Source of the DNA: Sulfuricurvum sp.
Lineage (GTDB): Bacteria > Campylobacterota > Campylobacteria > Campylobacterales > Sulfurimonadaceae
Reading direction: 5' to 3'
Length of the DNA: 9,283 nucleotides
NCBI GenBank assembly: GCA_014764075.1
Contig: JACXUE010000039.1
Span: forward strand, 1 to 9,283
The position numbers were made by a program, and so were the translations under genes. This document shows, one piece after another, positions 1 through 7,062 of this stretch; positions within the stretch are counted from its first letter, which is position 1; every line of letters begins with the position of its first letter. Below the pieces are notes generated by a model. The model had not been told where the DNA came from and ran no database searches. It saw nothing but the letters and a program-made list of their open reading frames with translations.

Positions 1-22
1 AGCCTATTGTATCCAAAAGCGA

Positions 23-1516
23 TTAATGAGCCCCCATCATTTTTTGAATCTCCGAGGGTTTGTCGTGGATACCGAAGCGGTCGATGATCGTCCGAGTCGC
101 CTCATTTTGACCGATCACTTCGACCTCTTTCCCCATTTTACGGAGTTTAATCACCGCTTTATCGAGGGCATGTACTGCTGATATATCCCAAAAATGGGCA
201 CGCGTAATATCGATTATAACGTTTTTAACCTCCTCTTTGTAGTCAAACGCATCGGCGAAACGATCGGCGGAGTTAAAGAAGATTTGCCCAACAAATTTAT
301 AGATACGAGTACTGCTTGTCTCTTCATACGATTTATCACAATACATAAAGTGGCTGATTTTGTTCGCAAAAAAGAGTGAGGCGAGCAAAACCCCACTTAA
401 CACTCCGAGTGCGAGATTATGGGTTGCAACAACCACACCCGTGGTGACGATCATCACGATATTGGTCGAAAGAGGCAAGGTTTTAAGACCTTTTACGGAT
501 GGCCAACTAAACGTCCCGATAGAGACCATAATCATGACGGATACAAGTGCCGCCATCGGGATTTGTTTGATTAAATCGGACATAAACACCACCATTATGA
601 GAAGCAGTACCCCTGCGATGAGTGTCGATAAACGTCCCCGCCCGCCAGATTTGATGTTGATAACCGACTGACCGATCATGGCGCATCCCGCCATGCCACC
701 CATGCATCCGCTGACGACGTTGGCAATCCCCTGCCCTTTAGCTTCACGGTTTTTATCGCTGTCGGTATCGGTCATGTCATCGACGATCGTCGCCGTCATA
801 AACGATTCCAACAGTCCCACTGCCGCCAATGCTGCCGAGTAGGGAAAAATGATCAAAAGGGTTTCGAGGTTCAGCGGAACATCAGGCAATAAAAAGATCG
901 GCAATGCGTCTGGGAGCTGTCCCATATCGCCGACAGTACGGACATCGATCCCCATCGCTACCGTCACCGCGGTTAGAACGACAATCGTGACAAGGGGCGA
1001 GGGGACCAAAGATCCAAGTTTTGGGATATAGGGAAAAAGATAAATGATTGCCAACCCTAATGCGGTCAGAGCATACACATGCCAGGTAACGTTGGTTAAT
1101 TCGGGCAACTGCGCCATAAAAATCAAAATCGCCAACGCATTCACAAACCCGATCACGACGGTACGAGAAACAAAACTCATCAATACGCCGAGTTTCAAAT
1201 ACCCCGCCACTATTTGCAACAACCCCGTCAAAAGGGTTGCCGCCATCAAATATTGCAACCCGTGCTCTTTCACCAGCGTCACCATGAGTAATGCCATCGC
1301 ACCGGTCGCCGCAGAGATCATCCCCGCGCGCCCGCCGACGAACGAAATCACCGTCGCAATACAAAACGACGCATAGAGCCCCACTTTGGGATCAACGCCC
1401 GCAATAATCGAAAAGGCGATCGATTCGGGGATGAGGGCAAGGGCAACGACGATTCCGGCAAGGATGTCGCTGCGAACGTTCCCGAACCACTCTTGCTTTG
1501 GTGACAACAATAACAT
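23..1516 (-). CDS. SulP family anion transporter with STAS domain (YbaR-like)
   Basis: This is an inner-membrane SLC26/SulP transporter of 497 residues. The membrane part covers roughly residues 1-390 and contains the SulP half-helix segments: GGRAGMISAATGA in the N-terminal repeat, and GGMAGCAMIGQSVINIKSGG with preceding DDMTDTDSDKNREAKGQG in the C-terminal repeat. These match what I remember of the Bacillus YbaR-type branch better than BicA or DauA. A compact cytoplasmic STAS domain follows (about residues 400-497); its loop FWDISAVHAL keeps the D-x-S pattern of anti-sigma-factor antagonists. I chose ATG at 1516 over the in-frame GTG at 1522 because GGAG at 1525-1522 lies 5 nt from this ATG and would overlap the GTG. 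The stop is TAA at 25-23. It is transcribed away from the second SulP gene. Transport of sulfate, bicarbonate or another anion is possible; the substrate is not decidable here. The family call is firm. Confidence 0.93.
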   Translation of the reverse strand: MLLLSPKQEWFGNVRSDILAGIVVALALIPESIAFSIIAGVDPKVGLYASFCIATVISFVGGRAGMISAATGAMALLMVTLVKEHGLQYLMAATLLTGLLQIVAGYLKLGVLMSFVSRTVVIGFVNALAILIFMAQLPELTNVTWHVYALTALGLAIIYLFPYIPKLGSLVPSPLVTIVVLTAVTVAMGIDVRTVGDMGQLPDALPIFLLPDVPLNLETLLIIFPYSAALAAVGLLESFMTATIVDDMTDTDSDKNREAKGQGIANVVSGCMGGMAGCAMIGQSVINIKSGGRGRLSTLIAGVLLLIMVVFMSDLIKQIPMAALVSVMIMVSIGTFSWPSVKGLKTLPLSTNIVMIVTTGVVVATHNLALGVLSGVLLASLFFANKISHFMYCDKSYEETSSTRIYKFVGQIFFNSADRFADAFDYKEEVKNVIIDITRAHFWDISAVHALDKAVIKLRKMGKEVEVIGQNEATRTIIDRFGIHDKPSEIQKMMGAH

Positions 1517-1521
1517 ACACA

Positions 1522-1525
1522 CTCC
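1522..1525 (-). promoter_or_regulatory. Ribosome binding site of the leftward SulP gene
   Basis: GGAG reads on the minus strand from 1525 to 1522, five nt before ATG 1516. It overlaps the alternative GTG start at 1522-1520, which argues that the ATG is the true start. Confidence 0.6.
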
Positions 1526-1720
1526 ATTGGACGATCACCGCACAATCTCTGTTTTATTGGTGGAGAAAAGCCTAAAAAACGAAATAGCGAATTTCGGAAA
1601 TGCGGCAGAATAGCGGGGTAAATCGACAGGTTTAATTTATAAAATAATACTTAAATATAGTTAAAGAGTCACTAAAAGTGCTAAACTTGCATCATTATTT
1701 TACTTTTGAAAGATTTGACC
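1526..1720. promoter_or_regulatory. Divergent intergenic region between two SulP genes
   Basis: This stretch separates the two divergent SulP genes and must hold both promoters. It has an AT-rich core at about 1629-1663. For the rightward gene a possible sigma-70 element is TCGACA at 1623-1628 (5 of 6 to TTGACA) with a weak AATACT at 1646-1651, or the better-looking TATAGT at 1656-1661 without a good -35 box. On the minus strand TATTAT at 1650-1645 is a possible -10 for the leftward gene. A short inverted repeat CACT-AAA-AGTG lies at 1669-1679. No riboswitch or clear operator is visible. The individual boxes are guesses; that the region is regulatory follows from gene orientation. Confidence 0.45.
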
Positions 1721-3382
1721 ATGCTTCACTCTATCCATGACTCTTTGGAACCGAAACTCATCACCTTGTTTAGACGCCAAGGTTACAACAGATCCGATTT
1801 CATCGCCGATGCGATAGCAGGGCTAGCGGTAGCCATCGTCGCACTACCGCTGGCGATGGCGATAGCTATTGCTTCCAATCTCCCGCCGGAGCGGGGACTT
1901 TTTACCGCGATCGTCGCCGGTTTTTTGATTTCGGCGCACGGTGGGAGCCGATATCAGATCGGTGGTCCGACAGCGGCATTTATCGTCACTGTCTCCCTCG
2001 TCGCGATGAAGCACGGCTACGAGGGGTTAGTACTTGCTACGATTATGGCAGGGATCATTCTGATTATCATGGCGTTTTTCCGTGCCGGAGAATTGATTAA
2101 ATTCATCCCCTATCCTGTGATCGTCGGATTCACCTCCGGCATCGCGTTGCTCATCGCATTCTCCCAAATTCGCGATTTTTTCGGTCTCTCGATCGAGACG
2201 ATCCCACCCGATTTCATCGATAAACTTCATCTCTACGTCGCCCATTTGGGAGAGACCAATTTTATCGCCGTGATCCTCGCTCTTTCATCTATCGGAGTGA
2301 TATTGCTCGCCAAAAAGCATCTTCCGCAAATTCCCGGCCCTATCATCGTCGTTACCCTCAGCGCGTTGGTTGTTTGGGCATTCTCCCTACCTGTTGAGAC
2401 GATTGAGAGCCGCTTTGGCTCTATCCCCTCGATGCTCCCGACCCCAGTTTGGCCGCACATCACGTTCGATAAACTCCGACTGTTACTCCCCGATGCTATC
2501 ACTATCGCAACGCTAGCGGCGATCGAATCGCTTCTCTCCGCCGTCGTCGCCGATGGTATGAGCGGAACACGTCACAAATCCAATGCCGAACTTCTCGGTC
2601 AGGGCATCGCCAATGTCGCTTCGGGTGTCTTCGGCGGTCTTCCCGCTACCGGTGCCATCGCCCGTACCGCAACCAATATCAAAGCCGGAGCTCGTACTCC
2701 GGTCGCAGGGATGATGCACGCGTTGTGGCTCTTTGTGTTTGTGCTCTTGCTCTCACCGCTAATTATCAAGGTTCCACTAGCGGCACTAGCGGCTATTTTG
2801 ATGGTGGTAGCATGGAATATGTCGGAGATCAAACATGTCCGCGAAATCATGAAAGCCCCCCGAAGCGATAGAATCGTCATGATTCTCACCTTTGCTCTGA
2901 CCGTTTTGGTCGATCTGAATTTCGCCATCCAAGCGGGGATCGCCCTTGCCTCAATCCTCTTTATCGATCAGATGATGAAAGCGACCCAAATCAAAGCGAT
3001 CCAGAACGAAGAGGAAGATCCCGATTCGATTGCTAACAAAACAATCCCCCAAGAGGTCGAAGTCTACGAGATCCAAGGTCCCCTCTTTTTCGGGGTTGCC
3101 GAGAAACTGATCGATACCCTCATGCTGTTTGAAAAGCCACCCCGTATTTTTATCCTGCGGATGCGCTACGTACCGCTCATCGATGCGGCAGGGCTTCACG
3201 CGCTCGAAGTGCTTCACGAGAGACTCCATACACAAAACACGGTACTAATCCTCTCTGGAGTCAACGAACAAGTACACCGATTTATACATAAATCCCATTT
3301 GGATGAAAAAATAGGACACGAAAATATCGTCGATCATATCGACAAAGCGATAAAACGAACCGCAGAACTGCTATACCCCTGA
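1721..3382 (+). CDS. SulP family transporter, DauA/YchM-like
   Basis: This is an inner-membrane SLC26/SulP transporter of 553 residues, close to the roughly 560 of E. coli DauA (a C4-dicarboxylate carrier). Similarity to DauA as I remember it runs the whole length: GIALLIAFSQIRDFFGL, then the block around 2503-2700 with AIESLLSAVVADGMSGT, HKSNAELLGQGIANV and GAIARTATNIKAGARTPV, then VAWNMSEIKHV. The C-terminal STAS domain starts near residue 446 (VYEIQGPLFFGVAEKL). Its central loop is LIDAAGLHAL, with Ala where regulated STAS proteins have a phosphorylatable Ser; DauA is also non-Ser there. ATG 1721 is chosen over in-frame TTG 1706 because the TTG has no ribosome site, whereas a weak AAAGA lies at 1709-1713. 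The gene overlaps the convergent pseudogene by 12 nt. Dicarboxylate, bicarbonate and sulfate are all possible substrates. Confidence 0.93.
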   Translation: MLHSIHDSLEPKLITLFRRQGYNRSDFIADAIAGLAVAIVALPLAMAIAIASNLPPERGLFTAIVAGFLISAHGGSRYQIGGPTAAFIVTVSLVAMKHGYEGLVLATIMAGIILIIMAFFRAGELIKFIPYPVIVGFTSGIALLIAFSQIRDFFGLSIETIPPDFIDKLHLYVAHLGETNFIAVILALSSIGVILLAKKHLPQIPGPIIVVTLSALVVWAFSLPVETIESRFGSIPSMLPTPVWPHITFDKLRLLLPDAITIATLAAIESLLSAVVADGMSGTRHKSNAELLGQGIANVASGVFGGLPATGAIARTATNIKAGARTPVAGMMHALWLFVFVLLLSPLIIKVPLAALAAILMVVAWNMSEIKHVREIMKAPRSDRIVMILTFALTVLVDLNFAIQAGIALASILFIDQMMKATQIKAIQNEEEDPDSIANKTIPQEVEVYEIQGPLFFGVAEKLIDTLMLFEKPPRIFILRMRYVPLIDAAGLHALEVLHERLHTQNTVLILSGVNEQVHRFIHKSHLDEKIGHENIVDHIDKAIKRTAELLYP

Positions 3383-4159
3383 ACTACAGCTTTGTATTTC
3401 GTGGAGAAATAGCTCTTCGAATTTCGAAACCTGTACCGTTTTACTGCACAAATACCCTTGAAAATATTGGCATCCATGCGATGCGAGAAACTCAAACTGC
3501 TCGATCGTCTCAACCCCCTCGGCAATCACATCGAGTTTGAAAATCGACGCCATAGAGAGTATCGTCTCAATCAACGCCGCATCATCTTCATCGATCGTAA
3601 TGTCACGGACAAATGTCCGATCGATTTTCAACGTCGTAAACGGCAGCCGTTTCAAATAGGCAAGCGATGAATATCCCGTACCGAAATCATCCATCGAAAT
3701 AGCGATCCCCGCTTTTCGCAGACGTTTTATTTTCTCAATAACGGTATCGATCTTATCAACAATGACTGATTCGGTTAGCTCTAGTTCAAGCATCGAGGGG
3801 ACAATGCCGCTCTCGGCGACAATATTGATCACTTTATCGACAAAATCGTTTTGACGAAACTGCACTGCACTTATGTTGATAGCTATTCTCTCAATCGGAG
3901 AAACACCGACACGATCCGCTCTCCATTTGACGAATTGGGTACACGCTTCACGTAAAACCCATTCGCCGATGCTGACGATGAATCCGCTCTCTTCGGCGAT
4001 CTCAATCATCTCATCGGGCATCACCAATCCCATTTGAGGATGGTTCCACCGCAACAGCGCTTCGGCACCAATGATCTTTCTAGTCGCAATCTCAATGACT
4101 GGCTGATAATAGAGTTCCAGTTCATTGTTTTTAACCGCATTGCGAAGGGCATTTTCCAT
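3371..4159 (-). other. Surviving open EAL (c-di-GMP phosphodiesterase) module
   Basis: This is the only domain of the pseudogene that is still open in one frame. From MENALRNAVKNNELELYYQP (ATG 4159) to TAG at 3373-3371 it is about 262 residues, the size of a whole EAL domain. Metal and catalytic positions are present: EAL at 4063-4055 in GAEALLRW, Asn in INISAVQF, Glu in LELTES, the Asp pair in SMDDFGTGYSSLAYL, Lys in TLKIDRTF, Glu in IAEGVETIEQ, and the final FQGYLCSK. No ribosome site precedes ATG 4159, so I do not claim it is made as a separate protein; the open frame itself reaches back to about 4312. Confidence 0.6.
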
Positions 4160-4168
4160 AAAGAGCCG

Positions 4169-4175
4169 TTTTTTT
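4169..4175 (-). other. Pseudogene lesion 6: +1 insertion in an A7 run
   Basis: The end of the GGDEF domain reads RFYQEQMEHWIKK and then leaves frame. The EAL domain continues as KKRLFMENALRNAVKNNELE in the next frame. Six instead of seven A residues would join them as HWIKKRLFMENAL. Confidence 0.85.
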
Positions 4176-4378
4176 GATCCAATGTTCCATCTGTTCTTGA
4201 TAAAAACGGGTGGTGTTACTCCCCTCTTTTTTGGCCTGATACATTGCCGTATCGGCAAATTTGAGCAAATCATCGGCGTTATGTTCATCCGAATGAACCA
4301 ACGCGATTCCACTACTCAAACTCGTCATGATGGGACCATACTGCCCTAATTCAAAAGGGTAAGAGAGGGCTTCGTGTA

Positions 4379-4385
4379 TTTTTTT
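4379..4385 (-). other. Pseudogene lesion 5: +1 insertion in an A7 run
   Basis: The frame KHAESVAEK must jump forward by one base to continue as IHEALSYPFELGQYGPIM. The minus-strand run AAAAAAA here would restore the frame with six A residues. This is consistent with a slippage insertion. Confidence 0.8.
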
Positions 4386-4491
4386 CAGCTACACTTTCGG
4401 CATGTTTGGCCGCAGTATGAGGATCTTTGCCCAACTCGACCAACAATACGACGAATTCATCTCCTCTCAAACGGGCAACCGTATCTCCCTC

Positions 4492-4494
4492 TCA
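4492..4494 (-). other. Pseudogene lesion 4: TGA at the expected I-site arginine
   Basis: The GGDEF reading frame runs HWLKMIC, stop, EGDTVARLRGDEF without any frame change. The stop sits where the first Arg of an RxxD inhibitory site is expected, five residues before the signature motif. One C-to-T change (CGA to TGA) would produce it. Confidence 0.85.
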
Positions 4495-4807
4495 ACAGAT
4501 CATTTTAAGCCAATGAGCTGTCTCCACCAGCAACGCATCACCGATATAGTGCCCCAAGGAGTCATTAACGCTTTTGAAATGATCCAAATCCAAAAACATC
4601 ACTGCCAAAAGACCTCTATGGCGACGGTAATGAGCTAGCGTTTGTTCAATCCGATCTTTAAGTAATACACGGTTTGGGATATTGGTCAACGCATCAAAAT
4701 AAGCTTGGTGCTTGATTTTCTCCTCCGCATTGATACGCTCGGTGATATCAGAGACAATCTCTGCCCATCCGACAATTTCTCCCTCAGTATTGTAAATCGG
4801 AGAGGTT

Positions 4808-4815
4808 CGTAAATC
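4808..4815 (-). other. Pseudogene lesion 3: PAS internal deletion with frameshift
   Basis: The PAS N-terminal half runs up to ILQIPREKMI (to 4812). It is followed at once, after two out-of-phase bases, by RTSPIYNTEGEIVGWAEIV in a new frame from 4809. PAS domains normally have about 40-50 residues between these two elements, so roughly 120-150 bp appear to be missing. The size is inferred from family architecture, not measured. Confidence 0.65.
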
Positions 4816-5264
4816 ATTTTCTCACGCGGAATTTGGAGAATTTGAAGCATTTCATTGTTACTTTCAACAACTTTCAAATCGTTATCGTAGTAAAAAATCC
4901 CCGCCGGAGCGTCTTTGAAAATCGTTTCAAATCGCTCTTCGGAGAGTTTGAGGGCATCAATCGCTTTTTGGTGAAGTTTTTTAGTGACAAGAGCACTCAA
5001 AATATTTGTATTGATCCATTTTGCCACACTGACTAAAAGGAGAAAGAAAATAGCAACCAGTGTTGCCATCATATGAAATTCAAAGCCACCATGGTACATC
5101 ATAACTCCGAATAACGGAGCAAGAAGTAGAAATAAAAAAAGTGATGCCATTGAAAATAAGGAGGCTAATGCTCCTGAAGCGATTGAAGCGATCTCGGGAA
5201 TTAAAAAAATTAGAAAAAATTGTTGAATCGAATTGGGAGTTTGATAAACAAAAAATGCAACACT

Positions 5265-5267
5265 TCA
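5265..5267 (-). other. Pseudogene lesion 2: in-frame TGA
   Basis: In the restored frame the sequence reads CVMFTSAALW, stop, SVAFFVYQTPNS. The TGA follows a TGG codon; a second TGG (Trp) mutated to TGA would explain it. No homopolymer is involved. Confidence 0.8.
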
Positions 5268-5429
5268 CCATAATGCCGCAGATGTAAACATAACACATTT
5301 AAAACGGATTTCCCAGGTACGAGTCTCATGTTTAGATGGATTGTTTTGATACTCTTTTAGCAGCCAAACACGCCACACTAACGAGACGAGCATAGCCAAA
5401 AACCACATCGTAACAATAAAAACAACCCA

Positions 5430-5460
5430 CTTTGATAAAAGAAAAAGAATACAATCCCTG
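5430..5460 (-). other. Pseudogene lesion 1: frameshift in membrane domain
   Basis: Upstream, the frame from ATG 5587 reads ...SVYPLLLGSGIV; downstream, sense resumes in another frame as LLSKWVVFIVTMWFLAML. The change equals loss of one base or gain of two. The T-rich stretch at 5436-5450 (minus-strand TTCTTTTTCTTTTA) is the likely spot. The exact base cannot be fixed because both frames stay open over several codons. Confidence 0.7.
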
Positions 5461-5587
5461 AGCCTAACAAGAGTGGATAAACCGAAGCTAAGGCTTGCTT
5501 ATAGGCAATACTTACTTGCTCACTTCGTATATACCCCTGTTCAAGCAGATCGAGATTTTTCAAAATATTGTCATTTTTTATCGTCAT

Positions 5588-5671
5588 TTACCGTCAACTT
5601 GGTTTAAAATTTTTGCTCATAGGATAACGTAACAGAGATGAAAAACAAATCCCTTATGTTACAATTATACT
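5588..5671. promoter_or_regulatory. Divergent gap before flgA, probable operon promoter
   Basis: This 84-bp gap separates the leftward pseudogene from the rightward flgA operon and should carry the operon promoter unless that lies further upstream. Plus-strand -10-like hexamers are TAAAAT at 5605-5610 and TACAAT at 5660-5665 (each 5 of 6 to TATAAT); neither has a good -35. I see no sigma-28 or sigma-54 flagellar promoter. A 13-codon frame from ATG 5638 ends at TAA 5679, overlapping the flgA start; its coding status is doubtful. Confidence 0.35.
5664..5669 (-). promoter_or_regulatory. Possible -10 box of the pseudogene
   Basis: A perfect TATAAT reads on the minus strand from 5669 to 5664, about 75 nt before ATG 5587. 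No -35 box is visible at the right distance, which is common for Campylobacterota sigma-70 promoters. It lies right at the start of the divergent flgA. Confidence 0.3.
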
Positions 5672-6535
5672 ATGTATAAAATGATCCTATTGATTCTCTC
5701 ACTTTTTTCTCTATACGGTTATGAGTTAGGTGAAAATTATCTGTTCGAAAACAATACTCTCTATTCTACCGATTTATTCCCTGATATCTCTAAAAAATTT
5801 GAAATTCTCCGTATCCCAGAGGATAAAAACCTCTATCGGGTTGACGCTCTCATCATTGCCAAAACGTTTGAACTTAACGGGATTGCGGTTGATACCTCTA
5901 AAGCCCGTTTTGTGAATTTTGTCAAAAAAAGCCCTGTCGACCTTACCCCGATTAAAAATCAGCTTGAATCAAAACTTTTTGAAAAATACCCCGACATCAA
6001 CATTGATGAGATCATCATAACCCCTAGAGGATATCTCCCCTCATTGCCAAAAAATACCAAAGGGTATTTTGACAAGCGGTTTTATCTGAACTCAGAAGGG
6101 ACACTGTACATCATCGATGCGAGCGGTTTGCGGCGCTACCTTGATTACAACGTACACGCTACACTCGCTGTTCTCCACACCTCACAAGGTGTTATGCGCA
6201 AAGAGAAGCTAAACGGTTTCAACACCGTTCTCAAGCCGATCCCCTTTAAAACGTTCAAAGATGCACCATTGACACAACTCCCCGATAAACCCTCCCGTTA
6301 TCGCTCCAATCTCAAAGCAAATCAACTCTTGACCCTTCGCCAAATTGAAACAATGCCGCTGGTTTTGAAAAATGAAAAAGTGGTTGTCGAGGTCAAAAAT
6401 GATACGGTTATCGTCGAGTTTGGAGCAACTGCGATACAAGAGGGGTCACTCTATGATATTATTACGATCCAAAAAAATGACGGCAAGCGGGTCAAAGCCA
6501 AAGTAATCGGAGAAAATCGGGTGGAATTATTATGA
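5672..6535 (+). CDS. flgA: Flagellar basal body P-ring formation protein FlgA
   Basis: FlgA is the periplasmic chaperone that helps FlgI assemble into the flagellar P ring. The 287-residue product begins with a short hydrophobic signal sequence (MILLILSLFSLYG, about residues 4-16). The middle region is poorly conserved. The C-terminal SAF/FlgA domain, about residues 210-287, has the family features: KANQLLTLRQIETMPLVLKN, then VVVEVKNDTVIVEFGATAIQ, then GSLYDIITIQ and GKRVKAKVIGENRVELL at the extreme end. The start is uncertain: ATG 5672 and ATG 5681 both fit the signal peptide and neither has a clear ribosome site. It heads an operon in which ubiX starts inside its stop codon (ATGA). The same gene is found before ubiX-coaD-tmk in Campylobacter and Helicobacter as I recall, which supports the call. 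Confidence 0.88.
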   Translation: MYKMILLILSLFSLYGYELGENYLFENNTLYSTDLFPDISKKFEILRIPEDKNLYRVDALIIAKTFELNGIAVDTSKARFVNFVKKSPVDLTPIKNQLESKLFEKYPDINIDEIIITPRGYLPSLPKNTKGYFDKRFYLNSEGTLYIIDASGLRRYLDYNVHATLAVLHTSQGVMRKEKLNGFNTVLKPIPFKTFKDAPLTQLPDKPSRYRSNLKANQLLTLRQIETMPLVLKNEKVVVEVKNDTVIVEFGATAIQEGSLYDIITIQKNDGKRVKAKVIGENRVELL

Positions 6536-7062
6536 AAATTGTCGTAGGGATCAGTGGTGCAAGCGGTGCGGCTTTAGGCCTTAAACTCGTCCGTGCGCTC
6601 CCCTCAGAGGTTCAAAAGCATCTGATACTATCAAATCACGCACAAATCGTCTTGGAAAAGGAAGAAAATCTTACCCTCCATAAAAACGATGAGATTTGGG
6701 CATCGGTCGCTTCGGGCTCATACGGAGCCGATGCGATGATTATCACCCCATGCAGTATGAACACGTTAGCCAAAATCGCGTGCGGTATTGCCGATAATCT
6801 CATAACCCGTGCCGCAGCCGTCATGATCAAAGAGCGACGAACCCTAGTGCTCGCACCGCGTGAAATCCCTTTCTCGCCGATTGCGCTGGAAAACATGCAC
6901 AAGCTATCAATGATGGGGGTGATTATCGCCCCTCCCGTTCTCGCTTATTACGGTGATCAACAAGATCTCGAATCAATGGAGAACTTCATGATCGGCAAAT
7001 GGTTCGACCTGCTCGGTATCGAAAATAATCTCTATAAACGATGGAGTGATCACAATGCATAA
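6532..7062 (+). CDS. ubiX: Flavin prenyltransferase UbiX
   Basis: UbiX attaches a dimethylallyl group to reduced FMN, making the prenylated FMN used by UbiD-family decarboxylases. In this lineage the partner decarboxylase probably acts in menaquinone (futalosine) synthesis; that role is inferred, and no ubiD lies in the window. The 176-residue protein is slightly shorter than the usual 185-190. It opens with the FMN-binding GISGASGAALGLKLV (residues 5-19). It then has ASGSYGADAMIITPCSMNTL, KIACGIADNLITRAA, KERRTLVLAPREIP and PPVLAYYGDQQ, all in family order and spacing. Its ATG shares four nt with the flgA stop (ATGA), and its end overlaps coaD by 8 nt, so it is probably translationally coupled on both sides. 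Family identification is firm. Confidence 0.95.
   Translation: MKIVVGISGASGAALGLKLVRALPSEVQKHLILSNHAQIVLEKEENLTLHKNDEIWASVASGSYGADAMIITPCSMNTLAKIACGIADNLITRAAAVMIKERRTLVLAPREIPFSPIALENMHKLSMMGVIIAPPVLAYYGDQQDLESMENFMIGKWFDLLGIENNLYKRWSDHNA
7043..7046 (+). promoter_or_regulatory. Ribosome binding site of coaD
   Basis: GGAG lies 8 nt before ATG 7055, inside the ubiX coding sequence. It overlaps the alternative GTG 7046 and so decides for the ATG. Confidence 0.65.

Larger units (their letters stand above)
3371..5587 (-). pseudogene. Decayed membrane sensor-PAS-GGDEF-EAL c-di-GMP gene
   Basis: The pieces on the minus strand form one original gene for a cyclic-di-GMP synthesis/degradation protein. 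From ATG 5587 it starts MTIKNDNILKNLDLLEQGYI and enters a multi-helix membrane domain, about 5530-4990. A linker with EERFETIFKDAP leads into a PAS domain with GIFYYDNDLKVVESNNEMLQ, which ends near 4750 with GEIVGWAEIVSDITER. The GGDEF domain runs about 4700-4190 (DALTNIPNRVLLKDRI, then LDLDHFKSVNDSLGH, then RGDEF at 4467-4453, then FADTAMYQAKKEG). The EAL domain runs about 4170-3371. The reading frame is broken at least six times: frameshift near 5430-5460, TGA at 5267-5265, deletion plus frameshift near 4811, TGA at 4494-4492, and +1 insertions in A7 at 4379-4385 and 4169-4175. Two nonsense codons and an apparent deletion make sequencing error an unlikely full explanation, since all neighbours are intact. 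The start has no good ribosome site. Confidence 0.9.

Noticed and set aside
882..1364. 160-codon open frame on the minus strand within the leftward SulP gene
   Set aside because: It is an alternative frame of the same strand as a well-supported membrane transporter. Its translation is Asp/Arg/Cys-rich and resembles no family.
1669..1679. Inverted repeat CACT-AAA-AGTG between the SulP genes
   Set aside because: The arms are only 4 bp and no T-run follows, so it is too weak to call an operator or terminator.
4131..4689. Separate small GGDEF-fragment proteins as genuine genes
   Set aside because: They join in order into one GGDEF domain when a stop and an A-run insertion are corrected, so they are parts of one broken gene.
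5080..5298. 72-codon frame MCYVYICGIMVK... on the minus strand
   Set aside because: It is an out-of-frame reading of the pseudogene's membrane domain; the sensible frame (TWEIRFKCVMFTSAALW) runs through the same bases.
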